NCBI RefSeq assembly: GCF_002918555.1
Contig: NZ_PQMB01000008.1
Location: forward strand, 427-64,426
DNA: 64,000 bases
Direction of reading: 5' to 3'
From: Citrobacter amalonaticus
Lineage (GTDB): Bacteria > Pseudomonadota > Gammaproteobacteria > Enterobacterales > Enterobacteriaceae
Below, piece by piece: positions 8,278-18,786 of the stretch. A model generated the notes under the pieces. That model was not told where the DNA came from. It saw only the letters and a program-made list of their open reading frames with translations, and did no database searches. The translations under genes were made by a program, and so were the position numbers. Position 1 is the stretch's first letter. Every line of letters starts with the position of its first letter.

Positions 8278-10713
8278 ATGAAACTCAATACTATTTCGCG
8301 ATATTTTCTCGCGGCAGGCCTGATGTCGTGCGCCGCAAACGCATTCGCCCTTGAAGCCTGGAGCGGCCAGGCAGGTGGAAACACCTTCGACGTTATTTTT
8401 GACAGTAAAGTTTATAGTAACCGCTGGTACGTGAATGCCGATAATTGCCCACAGGGTGCATCCGCAGACAACTGGGATAATCCGTGGAGTTATGTGCGCG
8501 ATGCCACAAAAGCGGAAATCGATCAATATGGCAACCCAACCACTTGTGAATCCGGCAGCGCCACGCCTGTTGCCTACGACGCATTCAGCGCAGAAAAAGA
8601 TTATGCCGAAGATGATATTGTCGCTTATCAGGATGTAACATATGAAGCGGCAATCCCCGTTCCGGCTTATTCCTTTACCCCAGGTGCCAGCAATCCGTGG
8701 AAACTCTATACGCCAGTACCCGACTGGCGTTCCAGCCAGGTTTACAACAAAGGGGATGAGGTCAAAGTTGACGGCCAGTCTTATGAAGCACTGTTTTATA
8801 CTGTTGGCGAAAATCCATCTATTGCAGGAAACCAGAACCCGACCGGCACCAATGGACGTCCGTGGAAACCGTTAGGCCCAACGGTCGAATTCACCCAGGA
8901 ACAATTTAATAATGCCCCACAGATCAACTCCATTGCGTTTTACGAACCCGGTAAACTGGCGGTGTACAAAGGAACGCCTTTTGTCGCTCAGACGAAAGTC
9001 AAAGGCGTTATGCCGTATGATAAAAACCCATGGGCGATTTATACCAACTGGACTGGCACCAAAGAGCGCGTAGGGACGCCGAAGCATCCATGGCCTGCCC
9101 ACGTTTATGCACCATACGTCGACTTTAGCCTGAACAGCATTCCGGATCTGGCGAAAGAGCAAAACATTACCCACTTCACCATGGCGTTTGTCGTCGCGAA
9201 AAGCGGCGAGCAGTGCATCCCAACCTGGGGTACGGCCTATAACCTGCAGGATTACGCACAGTACAGCAAAATAAAAGCACTGCGTGAAGCCGGTGGCGAT
9301 GTGATGGTTTCCATAGGCGGAGCGAATAACTCCCCGCTGGCGGCTGCCTGTAAGAATGTGAAAGACCTGCAAAAACTCTACTACGACATTGTTGATAACC
9401 TGAACCTGAACGTGCTGGATTTTGACATCGAAGGCACATGGGTGGCCGATCAGGATTCCATCGATCGCCGCAACCAGGCAGTAAAAGAGGTTCAGGCTCA
9501 GTGGAAAGAGGAAGGTCGCAAAGTCGGTATCTGGTACACCCTGCCAATTCTGCCGACCGGTCTGACGGCTGAAGGTCTGTACGTGCTGGAAAACGCGCGC
9601 CATGTCGGCGTTGAGCTGGCTGGTATTAACGTGATGACCATGGACTACGGTAACGCGGTCTGCCAGTCAGACGGCACCGAAGGGCAGAACATTCACGGTC
9701 AATGCGCCACGTCCGCCATCGACAACATGTTCACCCAGTTGAAGAAAATCTGGCCAGAGAAATCTGACAAAGAGATCAACGCCATGATGGGCACCACCCC
9801 GATGATCGGTTACAACGACGTGCAGGGCGAAGTGTTCTATCTGTCCGATGCGAAACTGGTGATGGACGATGCGAAAAAACGTAACCTCGGCATGATTGGT
9901 GCCTGGTCAATGGCGCGCGATCAGCCGGGCGTAGCGAAGCAGGTCAGTCCGGAGCACAGCGGCATGACCGCACAGCAGGCGCCGATGTACGCATACAGCC
10001 AGGTATTTGCGCCGTTTACGCATGACAATTCCGCAGATGAAGCGTCTACCGATCTTGCCGGTGATGTGAAAGCGGTTTATGTCGATGTTTTTGATGGACA
10101 GCAGCGCGTCAATGTGAATCTCGATACCAGTAAGCTGAGCGGCAGTAACAGTTACTCGGTAGATGTGGATGGTAAATATGCCTTCTCCACCTCCGGCAAC
10201 AGTGTCTACTACAGCTACCGTTCTAACTACGGCACGCAAAGCACGGTACGGACCGGTGGCATGTCCTACATGTTAGCGCCAGGAAAAGTGATCACCGTTA
10301 AACGTACCAACCCGAATCCTGAAGTCCTGGCACAGCTCACCGTGACGCGGGATATGCTGGAAGGTAACAATCCGGTCAAGGATGCCGGTGAAGTGAAATC
10401 GTTGACGGTTAAAAAAATCAACGGCGTACCGAATGTGGTTGTTGATTTTGACGCCAAAGCGCTGGGCTGGAAAGCAGCGAACGGTTCTGCGTGGGTCGTG
10501 AAAGTGATGGGCGACGCGAAAAACGGTAACTACATCTTCAGTTGTGACAACGGTAACTGCTATTACAGCTCTGCCAAAACAGCGGGAGATATCACCACGG
10601 TAACGTCTGATGAAAGAGACATCTCCGCAGGTGAAACCATTGTCGTTGAACGTGTTACACCGAATCCGGCAACCGTAGCCAAACTGGTTGTTACGAAAGA
10701 TATGCTGAAATAA
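8278..10713 (+). CDS. secreted family 18 chitinase
   Basis: Predicted exported enzyme that hydrolyses chitin-type beta-1,4-GlcNAc polymers. I start at 8278 (811 residues), which gives the signal peptide MKLNTISRYFLAAGLMSCAANAFA; an ATG four codons earlier is less likely. After an N-terminal domain come repeated CBM5/12-like units (YAEDDIVAYQDVTYEA, YNKGDEVKVDGQSYEA, YEPGKLAVYKGTPFVA; about 105-255). The GH18 barrel follows with MVSIGGANNS and the catalytic NVLDFDIEG; the acid is Glu385, and the usual first Asp of DxxDxDxE is Asn. Two related C-terminal units end in PNPEVLAQLTVTRDML and PNPATVAKLVVTKDML. E. coli and Salmonella, as I remember them, have no gene at this site. No type II secretion genes are nearby. 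Confidence 0.88.
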   Translation: MKLNTISRYFLAAGLMSCAANAFALEAWSGQAGGNTFDVIFDSKVYSNRWYVNADNCPQGASADNWDNPWSYVRDATKAEIDQYGNPTTCESGSATPVAYDAFSAEKDYAEDDIVAYQDVTYEAAIPVPAYSFTPGASNPWKLYTPVPDWRSSQVYNKGDEVKVDGQSYEALFYTVGENPSIAGNQNPTGTNGRPWKPLGPTVEFTQEQFNNAPQINSIAFYEPGKLAVYKGTPFVAQTKVKGVMPYDKNPWAIYTNWTGTKERVGTPKHPWPAHVYAPYVDFSLNSIPDLAKEQNITHFTMAFVVAKSGEQCIPTWGTAYNLQDYAQYSKIKALREAGGDVMVSIGGANNSPLAAACKNVKDLQKLYYDIVDNLNLNVLDFDIEGTWVADQDSIDRRNQAVKEVQAQWKEEGRKVGIWYTLPILPTGLTAEGLYVLENARHVGVELAGINVMTMDYGNAVCQSDGTEGQNIHGQCATSAIDNMFTQLKKIWPEKSDKEINAMMGTTPMIGYNDVQGEVFYLSDAKLVMDDAKKRNLGMIGAWSMARDQPGVAKQVSPEHSGMTAQQAPMYAYSQVFAPFTHDNSADEASTDLAGDVKAVYVDVFDGQQRVNVNLDTSKLSGSNSYSVDVDGKYAFSTSGNSVYYSYRSNYGTQSTVRTGGMSYMLAPGKVITVKRTNPNPEVLAQLTVTRDMLEGNNPVKDAGEVKSLTVKKINGVPNVVVDFDAKALGWKAANGSAWVVKVMGDAKNGNYIFSCDNGNCYYSSAKTAGDITTVTSDERDISAGETIVVERVTPNPATVAKLVVTKDMLK

Positions 10714-10730
10714 TCCTTTTCGCATAAAGT

Positions 10731-10768
10731 CAGAACCCCGTCAGCTCATAGCGACGGGGTTCTTTTTT
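10731..10768 (+). terminator. rho-independent terminator after the chitinase gene
   Basis: Strong stem AGAACCCCGTC...GACGGGGTTCT followed by a T-run, just before the convergent argH stop codon. The A-run side is weaker, so it works mainly on the plus strand. Confidence 0.9.
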
Positions 10769-12141
10769 TACACCAGCCGCGCTTTCGCGTCTTTAATGGC
10801 CTGCGCCACCTGCGCAGGCGACACACCGCCCTTCGCCGCGCGTTTATCCAGACACGATTGCAGTGACAGAATCGGGTAAACGTCCTCGCCAATCACGCTG
10901 CTGAATTTTTGCAGATCGGAAAGGGGCAGATCTTCCAGCGGTTTGCCCTGACGAATCGCTTCCACCACCGTTTCGCCCACAATATGGTGCGCTTCACGGA
11001 ACGGTACACCTTTCGCCACCAGATAATCCGCCAGTTCAGTGGCGTTGGCGTAACCCTGCTGCGCCGCTTCCTGGCAACGCGGGCGTTTCACCTGAATACC
11101 GTCCAGCACCAGCGCGGCCATATGCAGGCAGTCCAGCCAGGTATCAAGCGCATCAAACAGCCCTTCCTTGTCTTCCTGCATATCTTTGTTATACGCCAGC
11201 GGCAGTCCTTTCAGCGTCATCATCATGCCGGTCAGTGCTCCCTGCACGCGACCACATTTCCCACGGATCAGCTCCAGCGCATCCGGGTTTTTCTTCTGCG
11301 GCATTAATGATGAGCCGGAGGTAACGCGATCGGAAAGCTCGACAAATCCCGACTCTCCGGTATTAAAGAAAATCAGGTCTTCCGCAAAGCGCGACAGGTG
11401 CACCATACCGATTGAGGCGTCAGAGAGCAGCTCCAGCACGTGGTCACGGTCAGAAACACTGTCCAGACTGTTACGCGTCGCCGAGGCAAAGCCCAGCCAG
11501 CCGGCCAGCTGTTCACGGTCGATTTCATAAGCGGTGCCCGCCAGCGCGCCACAACCTAACGGGCTGACGTCCAGACGCCTGAGCGTATCCTGCAGGCGAC
11601 TTTCATCGCGCGCCAGCATTTCCACATATGCCAGACACCAGTGAGCAAAAGTCACCGGCTGTGCGCGCTGCAGATGGGTATAACCCGGCATTACGGCATC
11701 CTGATTATTCTCCGCTGTCACCACCAGCGCACTCTGCAACTGACGGCTGGCGGTGAGCAGTTCTGTTACCGTATCTTTGCACCACAGCTTCAAATCGGTA
11801 GCGACCTGGTCATTACGGCTGCGCCCGGTGTGCAGTTTTTTGCCTAACTGGCCCACTTTGTCGATGAGCTTCCCTTCCACCCAGCTATGAATGTCTTCCG
11901 CATCGCTTTCCAGAATCTGCTGCGAATTGGCGCGAACCTCTTCCAGCAGCACGTTCAGGGCGTCTTCCAGTTGCCGTTGTTCATCAGCGGTCAGTACGCC
12001 GACCGTGACCAGCGCTTTGGACCAGGCCACAGAGCCGATGATATCCTGCTCAGCCAGGCGGTAGTCGAAGCGCAACGAATCATTAAACTGCTTGAACCGC
12101 TGGTCTGCTGCCTGTGTAAAACGTCCACCCCAAAGTGCCAT
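10768..12141 (-). CDS. argH: argininosuccinate lyase
   Basis: Last step of arginine synthesis: argininosuccinate to arginine and fumarate. It is a homotetramer with active sites built from several subunits. I start at 12141 ([10 protein letters not shown], 457 residues as in E. coli), preceded by AAGGAAG. The signature [12 protein letters not shown] carries the catalytic Ser loop, and HTGRSRNDQ binds substrate. It is the distal gene of argCBH, but 179 bp with a REP and a short ERIC element separate it from argB. Confidence 0.98.
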   Translation of the reverse strand: MALWGGRFTQAADQRFKQFNDSLRFDYRLAEQDIIGSVAWSKALVTVGVLTADEQRQLEDALNVLLEEVRANSQQILESDAEDIHSWVEGKLIDKVGQLGKKLHTGRSRNDQVATDLKLWCKDTVTELLTASRQLQSALVVTAENNQDAVMPGYTHLQRAQPVTFAHWCLAYVEMLARDESRLQDTLRRLDVSPLGCGALAGTAYEIDREQLAGWLGFASATRNSLDSVSDRDHVLELLSDASIGMVHLSRFAEDLIFFNTGESGFVELSDRVTSGSSLMPQKKNPDALELIRGKCGRVQGALTGMMMTLKGLPLAYNKDMQEDKEGLFDALDTWLDCLHMAALVLDGIQVKRPRCQEAAQQGYANATELADYLVAKGVPFREAHHIVGETVVEAIRQGKPLEDLPLSDLQKFSSVIGEDVYPILSLQSCLDKRAAKGGVSPAQVAQAIKDAKARLV

Positions 12142-12171
12142 AACATGCTTCCTTAAATTCTTCGATTTCAA

Positions 12172-12203
12172 TGCCGGATGGCGCTGCGCTTATCCGGCCT
12201 GCA
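12172..12203. repeat. REP unit between argB and argH
   Basis: GCCGGATGGCGCTGCGCTTATCCGGCC is a compact palindromic unit inside the argCBH operon. Confidence 0.85.
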
Positions 12204-12230
12204 GATTTGGTTCACCCAGGCCCGATGAGG

Positions 12231-12298
12231 TATATCCCCGTCATACGTCAAGTTGCAGGTGTGTTGGCTTTCCTGCAACCCGAATGACTTAGGGTATA
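12231..12298. repeat. short ERIC element with central deletion, between argB and argH
   Basis: It begins TATATCCCCGTCATACGTCAAGTTGCAGGTGTGTTGGC and ends TTCCTGCAACCCGAATGACTTAGGGTATA. These are the two outer parts of the 127-bp ERIC/IRU sequence with the central conserved palindrome missing. It is transcribed within the argCBH mRNA. Confidence 0.8.
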
Positions 12299-12320
12299 GT
12301 CGCATCGGGCATAAAAATGG

Positions 12321-13094
12321 TTAAGCCAGAATACGCGTACCAATCGGCGTACCGTTAAACAGTGCCGGCAGTTGATCTGCATGACGCCAGGAGGCGATAT
12401 CCACCGGGCGGCCCAGCGTACGGGCAGCATCCAGCGCGGCATTGACCTTCACAATCATACCATCGGTAATGATGCCCTGATCGATCAGTTGCTCTGCTTT
12501 CGCGGCGGTCATTTCCGCAATCCGCTGACCTTTACCGTCCAGAATGCCGCTGACATCGGAGAGCAGAATCAGATCCGCCCCCAGCGTTGCCGCCAGCGCC
12601 GTTGCCGCCTGATCGGCATTGACATTCATCAGTTGCCCTTCGTCGGTAACGCCAATAGAGCTGATAACCGGCAGAAAACCGTTTTCCAGCAGAGTGTTAA
12701 TCAGCTTAGGCGAACCCGGCTGCGCCAGTCCGACATGACCTAACTCTTCATCGAGCTGGGTCACTTTTACACTGTCGCCATCGCCGAGATACAGACCAAC
12801 GGAGGCAATATGATGTTTCTTCGCCCACGCCAGCAGGGTTTTATTCGCCGTCCCCGCCAGCGCGCCGGTAATAATGTCGATCTGATCAGCAGGCGTCACG
12901 CGCAGGCCATTTTTCTTTTTAACCGGCAGATTGAGCCCTTTCATCAGCTCATCCACAACGCAGCCGCCGCCATGCACAATGACCAGCGGACGCTGGTGCG
13001 ACTCCCGATAGTTCACCAGCGCAGTAAAAAGACGCTCCAGCGCCTCTTCGCTATCCAGTAATACGCCACCCAGCTTGATAATTAACGGATTCAT
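12321..13094 (-). CDS. argB: acetylglutamate kinase
   Basis: Phosphorylates N-acetyl-L-glutamate, the second step of arginine synthesis. It has 257 residues starting at [10 protein letters not shown] (13094), in line with the 258 of E. coli; an upstream in-frame extension would reach into argC. The amino-acid-kinase motifs are IIKLGG, VIVHGGG and [13 protein letters not shown]. The short enterobacterial form lacks the N-terminal helix of arginine-inhibited hexameric enzymes. It lies 10 bp after argC. Confidence 0.98.
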   Translation of the reverse strand: MNPLIIKLGGVLLDSEEALERLFTALVNYRESHQRPLVIVHGGGCVVDELMKGLNLPVKKKNGLRVTPADQIDIITGALAGTANKTLLAWAKKHHIASVGLYLGDGDSVKVTQLDEELGHVGLAQPGSPKLINTLLENGFLPVISSIGVTDEGQLMNVNADQAATALAATLGADLILLSDVSGILDGKGQRIAEMTAAKAEQLIDQGIITDGMIVKVNAALDAARTLGRPVDIASWRHADQLPALFNGTPIGTRILA

Positions 13095-13104
13095 TATTGC
13101 ACCC

Positions 13105-14109
13105 TTAAATAAGAGACTGCGTTTCAGCAAAGCCAAAACGGATATTCGCGCACTGTACCGCCTGTGCCGCCGCGCCTTTCAACAGGTTATCTTCGGTCGC
13201 GACCACAATCAGATGCTCGCCCTGTACGGCAAAGCCGATATCGCAGAACGGCAGCCCAACCACGTTCTTCAGTGCCGGAACGCCTTTGTCATACAGGCGC
13301 ACCAGCGGTTTCTCGCCATACGCCTGCTGTAGCGCCTGCGCCACCTGCGCATGGGTCACCCCCGCCTTCAGGCGACAGGTAATCGTTTCCAGGATCCCAC
13401 GCGGGAAGTTGCCCAGATGCGGGGTGAAGATCACCTCCGCACCAAGGTGAGTAGCGATTTCCGGCTGATGACGGTGGGTGAACACACCGTATGGTTGCAG
13501 GCTCACTTCACAGAAACTGTTCGAGATCGCCGCCTTACGCCCTGCGCCGCTCACGCCACTGGTGGCATTAATCACAGGCCACTGGGTGAGGTCCAGCAGC
13601 CTGGCGTCAATCAGCGGTTTGAGCGACAGCTGCGCCGCCGTCGGATAGCAGCCCGGCACGGCAATCAGGTTCGCCTCTTTCAGTTTGTCCGCATTCCACT
13701 CTGCCAGACCGTAAACCGCCTGCGCCAGCAGTTCGGGGTGCTGATGGGTAAAGCCGTAAAATTTTTCATAGAAGGCGCCGTCGTTAACGCGAAACGCGCC
13801 CGAGAGGTCGAACACCACACAGCCTGCCTGCAGAAACTGAGGCGCCAGGTCATGGCTCACTTCGTGCGCGGTGGCGAGAAACACCACATCCACACCGGCG
13901 CTAAATTCGCTGATATCCGACATCGGCTGCAACGGCAAATCGACAATGCCTTTTAACTGCGGATGTAAATCAGAGATTAATTTTCCTGCATCATTGCTTT
14001 GCGCTGAGACGGTCAAAGCGGTTATGGTCATATGAGGATGGCGATTTACATAGGTCACAAGCTCTGCGCCAGCGTAGCCGCTCGCGCCCACAATCAGCGT
14101 ATTCAACAT
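13105..14109 (-). CDS. argC: N-acetyl-gamma-glutamyl-phosphate reductase
   Basis: NADPH-dependent reduction of N-acetylglutamyl phosphate to the semialdehyde, the third step of arginine synthesis. It has 334 residues, as in E. coli. The N-terminal nucleotide fold is [14 protein letters not shown], and the catalytic Cys sits in [12 protein letters not shown] (about 154). It is the first gene of argCBH and diverges from argE across ARG boxes. Confidence 0.98.
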   Translation of the reverse strand: MLNTLIVGASGYAGAELVTYVNRHPHMTITALTVSAQSNDAGKLISDLHPQLKGIVDLPLQPMSDISEFSAGVDVVFLATAHEVSHDLAPQFLQAGCVVFDLSGAFRVNDGAFYEKFYGFTHQHPELLAQAVYGLAEWNADKLKEANLIAVPGCYPTAAQLSLKPLIDARLLDLTQWPVINATSGVSGAGRKAAISNSFCEVSLQPYGVFTHRHQPEIATHLGAEVIFTPHLGNFPRGILETITCRLKAGVTHAQVAQALQQAYGEKPLVRLYDKGVPALKNVVGLPFCDIGFAVQGEHLIVVATEDNLLKGAAAQAVQCANIRFGFAETQSLI

Positions 14110-14189
14110 CGGGGCTGTTCACCTTCTTATGTTTGGTTATCTGGTATTCGCGTAATCGCTTCACCCTGCAGAGGGTGGGTTTTCTTACG

Positions 14190-14245
14190 CTCAATGTTAT
14201 TGTATTTTTATTCACTATTACTGCATGAATATTGATACTATCATG
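14190..14245. promoter_or_regulatory. ArgR operator region between argC and argE
   Basis: Two imperfect copies of the 18-bp ARG box (TGAAT-N4-ATTCA type) can be read: TGTATTTTTATTCA at 14201-14214 and TGAATATTGATAC at 14226-14238. They lie in the divergent promoter region, as in E. coli argECBH. Exact box borders are uncertain. Confidence 0.7.
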
Positions 14246-14263
14246 ACCTGAGGTGTGTCAACA

Positions 14264-15415
14264 ATGAAAAACAAATTACCGCCATTTATCGAGATTTACC
14301 GCGCTCTGATTGCCACACCATCGATTAGCGCCACGGAAGAAGCGCTCGATCAAAGCAATGCAGGTTTAATCACTCTGCTGGCGGACTGGTTTAAAGATTC
14401 AGGCTTCAATGTCGAGGTGCAGCCCGTCCCCGGAACGCGCAATAAATTCAATATGCTTGCCAGTACCGGACAAGGGGCTGGCGGTCTGCTGCTGGCAGGT
14501 CATACCGATACCGTGCCGTTTGACGACGGACGCTGGACCCGTGACCCATTCACCCTTACAGAGCATGACAACAAGCTCTATGGTCTGGGCACTGCCGACA
14601 TGAAGGGTTTCTTCGCGTTTATTCTCGACGCACTACGCGACGTGGATGTGACGAAGCTGAAAAAGCCACTCTACATCCTGGCGACCGCCGATGAAGAAAC
14701 CAGCATGGCGGGCGCACGCTATTTCTCCGAAACCACCACGTTACGCCCGGACTGCGCAATCATTGGCGAGCCAACGTCGCTACAGCCGGTGCGCGCCCAC
14801 AAAGGGCACATCTCTAACGTGGTACGTGTGATGGGTCAGTCCGGCCACTCCAGCGATCCCGCACGCGGGGTGAACGCCATCGAGCTGATGCACGATGCGA
14901 TTGGTCACATCATGCAGCTTCGTGACGATCTGAAAGAGCGCTATCACTACGAAGCGTTTACCGTTCCGTATCCAACGTTGAATCTGGGGCATATTCACGG
15001 CGGCGACGCCGCGAACCGCATCTGCGCCTGTTGCGAACTGCATATGGACATTCGCCCGCTGCCGGGCATGACGCTAAACGATCTCAATGGCCTGCTTAAT
15101 GACGCGCTGGCTCCGGTGAGCGAACGCTGGCCTGGTCGTCTGACGGTGGCGGAACTGCATCCCCCCATTCCGGGCTACGAGTGTCCGCCGGATCACCAGC
15201 TGGTTGAGGTGGTCGAAAAACTGTTAGGCGCGCAAACGGAGGTGGTGAACTACTGTACCGAAGCGCCGTTTATCCAGACGCTGTGTCCAACGCTGGTACT
15301 CGGTCCGGGGTCAATTAACCAGGCGCACCAGCCGGATGAATATCTGGAAACACGTTTTATTAAGCCAACCCGTGAATTGATCGCTCAGGTAGTCCATCAC
15401 TTCTGCTGGCATTAA
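14264..15415 (+). CDS. argE: acetylornithine deacetylase
   Basis: Zinc hydrolase that releases ornithine from N-acetylornithine (linear arginine pathway). It has 383 residues from the ATG at 14264 ([10 protein letters not shown]), matching E. coli; an in-frame GTG three codons earlier is disfavoured. The M20 family metal-site motifs are [36 protein letters not shown] and GEPTS. It diverges from argCBH and should share ArgR control. Confidence 0.98.
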   Translation: MKNKLPPFIEIYRALIATPSISATEEALDQSNAGLITLLADWFKDSGFNVEVQPVPGTRNKFNMLASTGQGAGGLLLAGHTDTVPFDDGRWTRDPFTLTEHDNKLYGLGTADMKGFFAFILDALRDVDVTKLKKPLYILATADEETSMAGARYFSETTTLRPDCAIIGEPTSLQPVRAHKGHISNVVRVMGQSGHSSDPARGVNAIELMHDAIGHIMQLRDDLKERYHYEAFTVPYPTLNLGHIHGGDAANRICACCELHMDIRPLPGMTLNDLNGLLNDALAPVSERWPGRLTVAELHPPIPGYECPPDHQLVEVVEKLLGAQTEVVNYCTEAPFIQTLCPTLVLGPGSINQAHQPDEYLETRFIKPTRELIAQVVHHFCWH

Positions 15416-15423
15416 TTCGGATC

Positions 15424-15447
15424 CCCCGGTGGCGAAACGTTCACCGG
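15424..15447 (+). terminator. hairpin after argE
   Basis: CCCGGTggcgaaacgttcACCGGG, a few bases after the stop codon, with no strong T-run. It is probably an mRNA end or processing structure. Confidence 0.5.
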
Positions 15448-15460
15448 GTCTACACTTGAA

Positions 15461-15500
15461 CGCAGGCCCGATTAGCGTAGCGCCATCCGGCGACAGGTCA
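15461..15500. repeat. partial REP unit after argE
   Basis: GCAGGCCCGATTAGCGTAGCGCCATCCGGCG resembles a degenerate palindromic unit. The rest of the 15500-15670 gap is AT-rich and probably carries the ppc promoter (TTTATAAAAG near 15633 as a -10-like stretch). Confidence 0.65.
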
Positions 15501-15672
15501 TTCTCGCGTTTTTTTACATTTACATAAGCAACGCTTATTTGATCCGATATGAATTAAATTACGTAAATTTCCGTCATTTATTCGTTTGCTGAACCGATTT
15601 CGCCGCAATTGACGTCACGGGTTTTACGTGGCTTTATAAAAGGCGACTTAAGAACAAAGTCCGAAAGATTTC

Positions 15673-15775
15673 ACGTTGCAGCAAAGCGGCAAACGAGCAC
15701 ATCCCTGGGAGCTGACATAAGTCAGTAACCTGGGTAGGCAAACGCGGGCAACACCGCTGCGGCGCGAAAGATACA
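15673..15775. repeat. degenerate ERIC-type element upstream of ppc
   Basis: GTTGCAGCAAAGCGGCAAACGAG, then CCCTGGGAGCTGACATAAG and TCAGTAACCTGGGT, follow the ERIC order with its central inverted repeat, but with many changes. It sits within the ppc 5' leader, so it may fold in the mRNA. Confidence 0.6.
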
Positions 15776-15811
15776 GGACATTGACAAAATAGATGGGGTG
15801 TCTGGGTTAAT

Positions 15812-18463
15812 ATGAACGAACAATATTCCGCGTTGCGTAGTAATGTCAGTATGCTCGGCAAAGTGCTGGGAGAAACCATCAAGGATGCGCTGGGAGAGAA
15901 CATTCTTGATCGCGTAGAAACAATCCGTAAGCTGTCCAAATCTTCACGCGCTGGCAATGAAGCTAACCGCCAGGAGTTGCTCACCACGTTACAAAATCTG
16001 TCGAACGACGAGCTGCTGCCGGTCGCGCGCGCGTTCAGCCAGTTCCTGAACCTGGCCAATACCGCCGAGCAATACCATAGCATTTCGCCAAAAGGCGAGG
16101 CTGCCAGCAACCCGGAAGTGATTGCCCGCACCCTGCGTAAGCTAAAGAACCAGCCGGATCTTAACGAAGCCATCATTAAAAAGGCGGTGGAATCGTTATC
16201 TCTGGAGCTGGTGCTCACCGCGCACCCAACTGAAATCACCCGCCGTACGCTGATCCACAAAATGGGTGAAATCAATACCTGTCTGAAACAGCTCGATAAT
16301 AAAGATATCGTCGATTATGAGCGCCACCAGCTGATGCGCCGTCTGCGCCAGCTAATTGCCCAGTCCTGGCATACCGATGAGATCCGCAAATTGCGCCCCA
16401 CTCCGGTTGATGAAGCCAAATGGGGCTTTGCCGTGGTCGAAAACAGCCTGTGGCAGGGTGTGCCAAACTATCTGCGTGAACTGAACGAACAGCTCGAAGA
16501 AAATTTAGGCTACCAGCTACCGGTTGATTTTGTTCCGGTACGCTTCACCTCCTGGATGGGCGGCGACCGCGACGGCAACCCGAACGTGACGGCGGATATC
16601 ACTCGTCACGTCCTGCTGTTGAGCCGCTGGAAAGCGACCGACCTGTTCCTGAAAGATATCCAGATTCTGGTTTCTGAGCTGTCGATGGTGAACGCCACAC
16701 CGGAGCTGCTGGCGCTGGTCGGTGAAGAAGGCGCCAGTGAACCCTATCGCTACCTGATGAAAAATCTGCGTACCCGTCTGATGGCGACTCAGTCCTGGCT
16801 GGAAGCGCGTCTGAAAGGTGAAAAGCTGCCGAAACCGGCTGGTCTGCTGACGCAAAACGAGCAGCTCTGGGAACCGCTGTACGCCTGTTATAAATCACTT
16901 CAGGCGTGTGGAATGGGGATTATCGCTAACGGTGACCTGCTTGATACTTTACGCCGCGTGAAGTGTTTCGGCGTTCCGCTGGTGCGAATCGATATTCGCC
17001 AGGAGAGTACCCGCCATACCGAAGCGTTGGGTGAGCTGACCCGCTATCTCGGGATTGGCGATTACGAAAGCTGGTCGGAAGCGGACAAACAGGCCTTCCT
17101 GATCCGCGAGCTGAACTCGAAGCGTCCGCTGCTGCCGCATCACTGGGAACCCAGCGACGAAACGCGCGAAGTGCTTGATACCTGTAAGGTTATTGCCGAA
17201 GCGCCACGAGGCTCCATTGCCGCCTACGTGATTTCCATGGCAAAAACGCCGTCTGACGTGCTGGCCGTACACCTGTTGCTGAAAGAAGCCGGTATTGGCT
17301 TTACCATGCCGGTTGCGCCGCTGTTTGAGACCCTCGACGATCTGAACAACGCCGACGATGTCATGACCCAACTGCTGAATATCGACTGGTATCGCGGTCT
17401 GATTCAGGGCAAACAGATGGTAATGATTGGCTACTCTGACTCAGCAAAAGACGCCGGGGTGATGGCAGCCTCCTGGGCGCAGTATCAGGCACAGGATGCG
17501 TTGATCAAGACCTGTGAGAAAGCCGGTATTGAACTGACGCTTTTCCACGGTCGCGGCGGCTCTATTGGTCGCGGCGGCGCGCCAGCCCATGCGGCGCTGC
17601 TTTCGCAACCGCCGGGCAGTCTGAAAGGCGGTCTGCGCGTCACCGAACAAGGTGAGATGATCCGCTTCAAGTACGGTCTGCCGGAGGTCACCGTCAGCAG
17701 CCTGTCTCTGTACACCGGTGCGATTCTGGAAGCCAACCTGCTGCCGCCGCCGGAACCCAGGGACACCTGGCGTCATATTATGGACGAGCTGTCCGTCATC
17801 TCCTGTAATTTGTACCGCGGTTACGTGCGTGAAAATAAAGACTTTGTTCCCTATTTCCGCTCTGCGACGCCAGAACAGGAGCTGGGCAAATTACCGTTAG
17901 GTTCACGCCCGGCAAAACGCCGTCCGACCGGCGGCGTTGAGTCGCTGCGCGCCATTCCGTGGATCTTCGCCTGGACGCAGAACCGCTTAATGCTTCCGGC
18001 CTGGCTGGGTGCGGGTACAGCACTGCAAAAAGTGGTCGAAGACGGTAAGCAAAGCGAACTGGAGTCCATGTGCCGCGACTGGCCGTTCTTCTCAACCCGT
18101 CTGGGCATGCTGGAGATGGTATTTGCGAAAGCGGACCTGTGGCTGGCGGAGTACTACGATCAGCGTCTGGTATCAAAAGAGCTGTGGCCGCTGGGTGAGG
18201 AGCTGCGCAACCTGTTGGCAGAAGATATCAAAGTCGTACTGGCGATTGCCAACGACTCACATCTGATGGCCGATCAACCCTGGATTGCCGAGTCTATTCA
18301 GTTAAGGAATATTTATACTGACCCACTGAACGTTCTGCAGGCCGAACTGTTACATCGTTCGCGTTTGACCGAGCAAGAGGGCAAAGAACCCGATCCACGC
18401 GTAGAGCAGGCGCTGATGGTCACCATCGCAGGCGTCGCAGCAGGTATGCGCAATACCGGCTAA
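15812..18463 (+). CDS. ppc: phosphoenolpyruvate carboxylase
   Basis: Anaplerotic enzyme converting PEP and bicarbonate to oxaloacetate; activated by acetyl-CoA and fructose-1,6-bisphosphate and inhibited by aspartate and malate. It has 883 residues, identical in length to E. coli. The visible motifs are [13 protein letters not shown] with the catalytic His138, the glycine-rich [14 protein letters not shown] with Arg587, the Lys546 region [10 protein letters not shown], and the C-terminal [18 protein letters not shown]. It is monocistronic, with a structured 5' leader. Confidence 0.99.
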   Translation: MNEQYSALRSNVSMLGKVLGETIKDALGENILDRVETIRKLSKSSRAGNEANRQELLTTLQNLSNDELLPVARAFSQFLNLANTAEQYHSISPKGEAASNPEVIARTLRKLKNQPDLNEAIIKKAVESLSLELVLTAHPTEITRRTLIHKMGEINTCLKQLDNKDIVDYERHQLMRRLRQLIAQSWHTDEIRKLRPTPVDEAKWGFAVVENSLWQGVPNYLRELNEQLEENLGYQLPVDFVPVRFTSWMGGDRDGNPNVTADITRHVLLLSRWKATDLFLKDIQILVSELSMVNATPELLALVGEEGASEPYRYLMKNLRTRLMATQSWLEARLKGEKLPKPAGLLTQNEQLWEPLYACYKSLQACGMGIIANGDLLDTLRRVKCFGVPLVRIDIRQESTRHTEALGELTRYLGIGDYESWSEADKQAFLIRELNSKRPLLPHHWEPSDETREVLDTCKVIAEAPRGSIAAYVISMAKTPSDVLAVHLLLKEAGIGFTMPVAPLFETLDDLNNADDVMTQLLNIDWYRGLIQGKQMVMIGYSDSAKDAGVMAASWAQYQAQDALIKTCEKAGIELTLFHGRGGSIGRGGAPAHAALLSQPPGSLKGGLRVTEQGEMIRFKYGLPEVTVSSLSLYTGAILEANLLPPPEPRDTWRHIMDELSVISCNLYRGYVRENKDFVPYFRSATPEQELGKLPLGSRPAKRRPTGGVESLRAIPWIFAWTQNRLMLPAWLGAGTALQKVVEDGKQSELESMCRDWPFFSTRLGMLEMVFAKADLWLAEYYDQRLVSKELWPLGEELRNLLAEDIKVVLAIANDSHLMADQPWIAESIQLRNIYTDPLNVLQAELLHRSRLTEQEGKEPDPRVEQALMVTIAGVAAGMRNTG

Positions 18464-18640
18464 CCTTCCTGTCACATCGCCCTCGTGCTATTGCGCGGGG
18501 GCGGCGTGAAATACTTCTGTCATAAACCTTAAGTTTTCAATATATTCCCGTCTGCATTTTATGCGTTATTTGGCGATCTTTTCGTTCATCTGCGGATGCT
18601 TCAGATCTCCTTAAGGTTAAGTCGCTACGTTTTACGCAAA

Positions 18641-18756
18641 ATCATTCATGATGCTTCAATGCGGCAAGCGAGCGAATCCTCAGAGTCACAGGCAACGATG
18701 TGACAGGGGTGAGCGAGCGCGGTCAACGCAGAGGCAGCCTGAAGGATCAAGTGTAT
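18641..18756. repeat. ERIC-type element upstream of eptC
   Basis: GCGGCAAGCGAGCGAATCCTCAG, then GTGACAGGGGTGAGCGAGCG and TCAACGCAGAGGCAGCCTGAAGGAT, match the ERIC core and right arm. The preceding ppc-eptC gap (18464-18640) holds only a weak GC hairpin after ppc and AT-rich sequence. The element ends about 30 bp before the eptC start. Confidence 0.75.
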
Positions 18757-18786
18757 GCGCTACTTTTAAAGACAGGCTTATTAATG

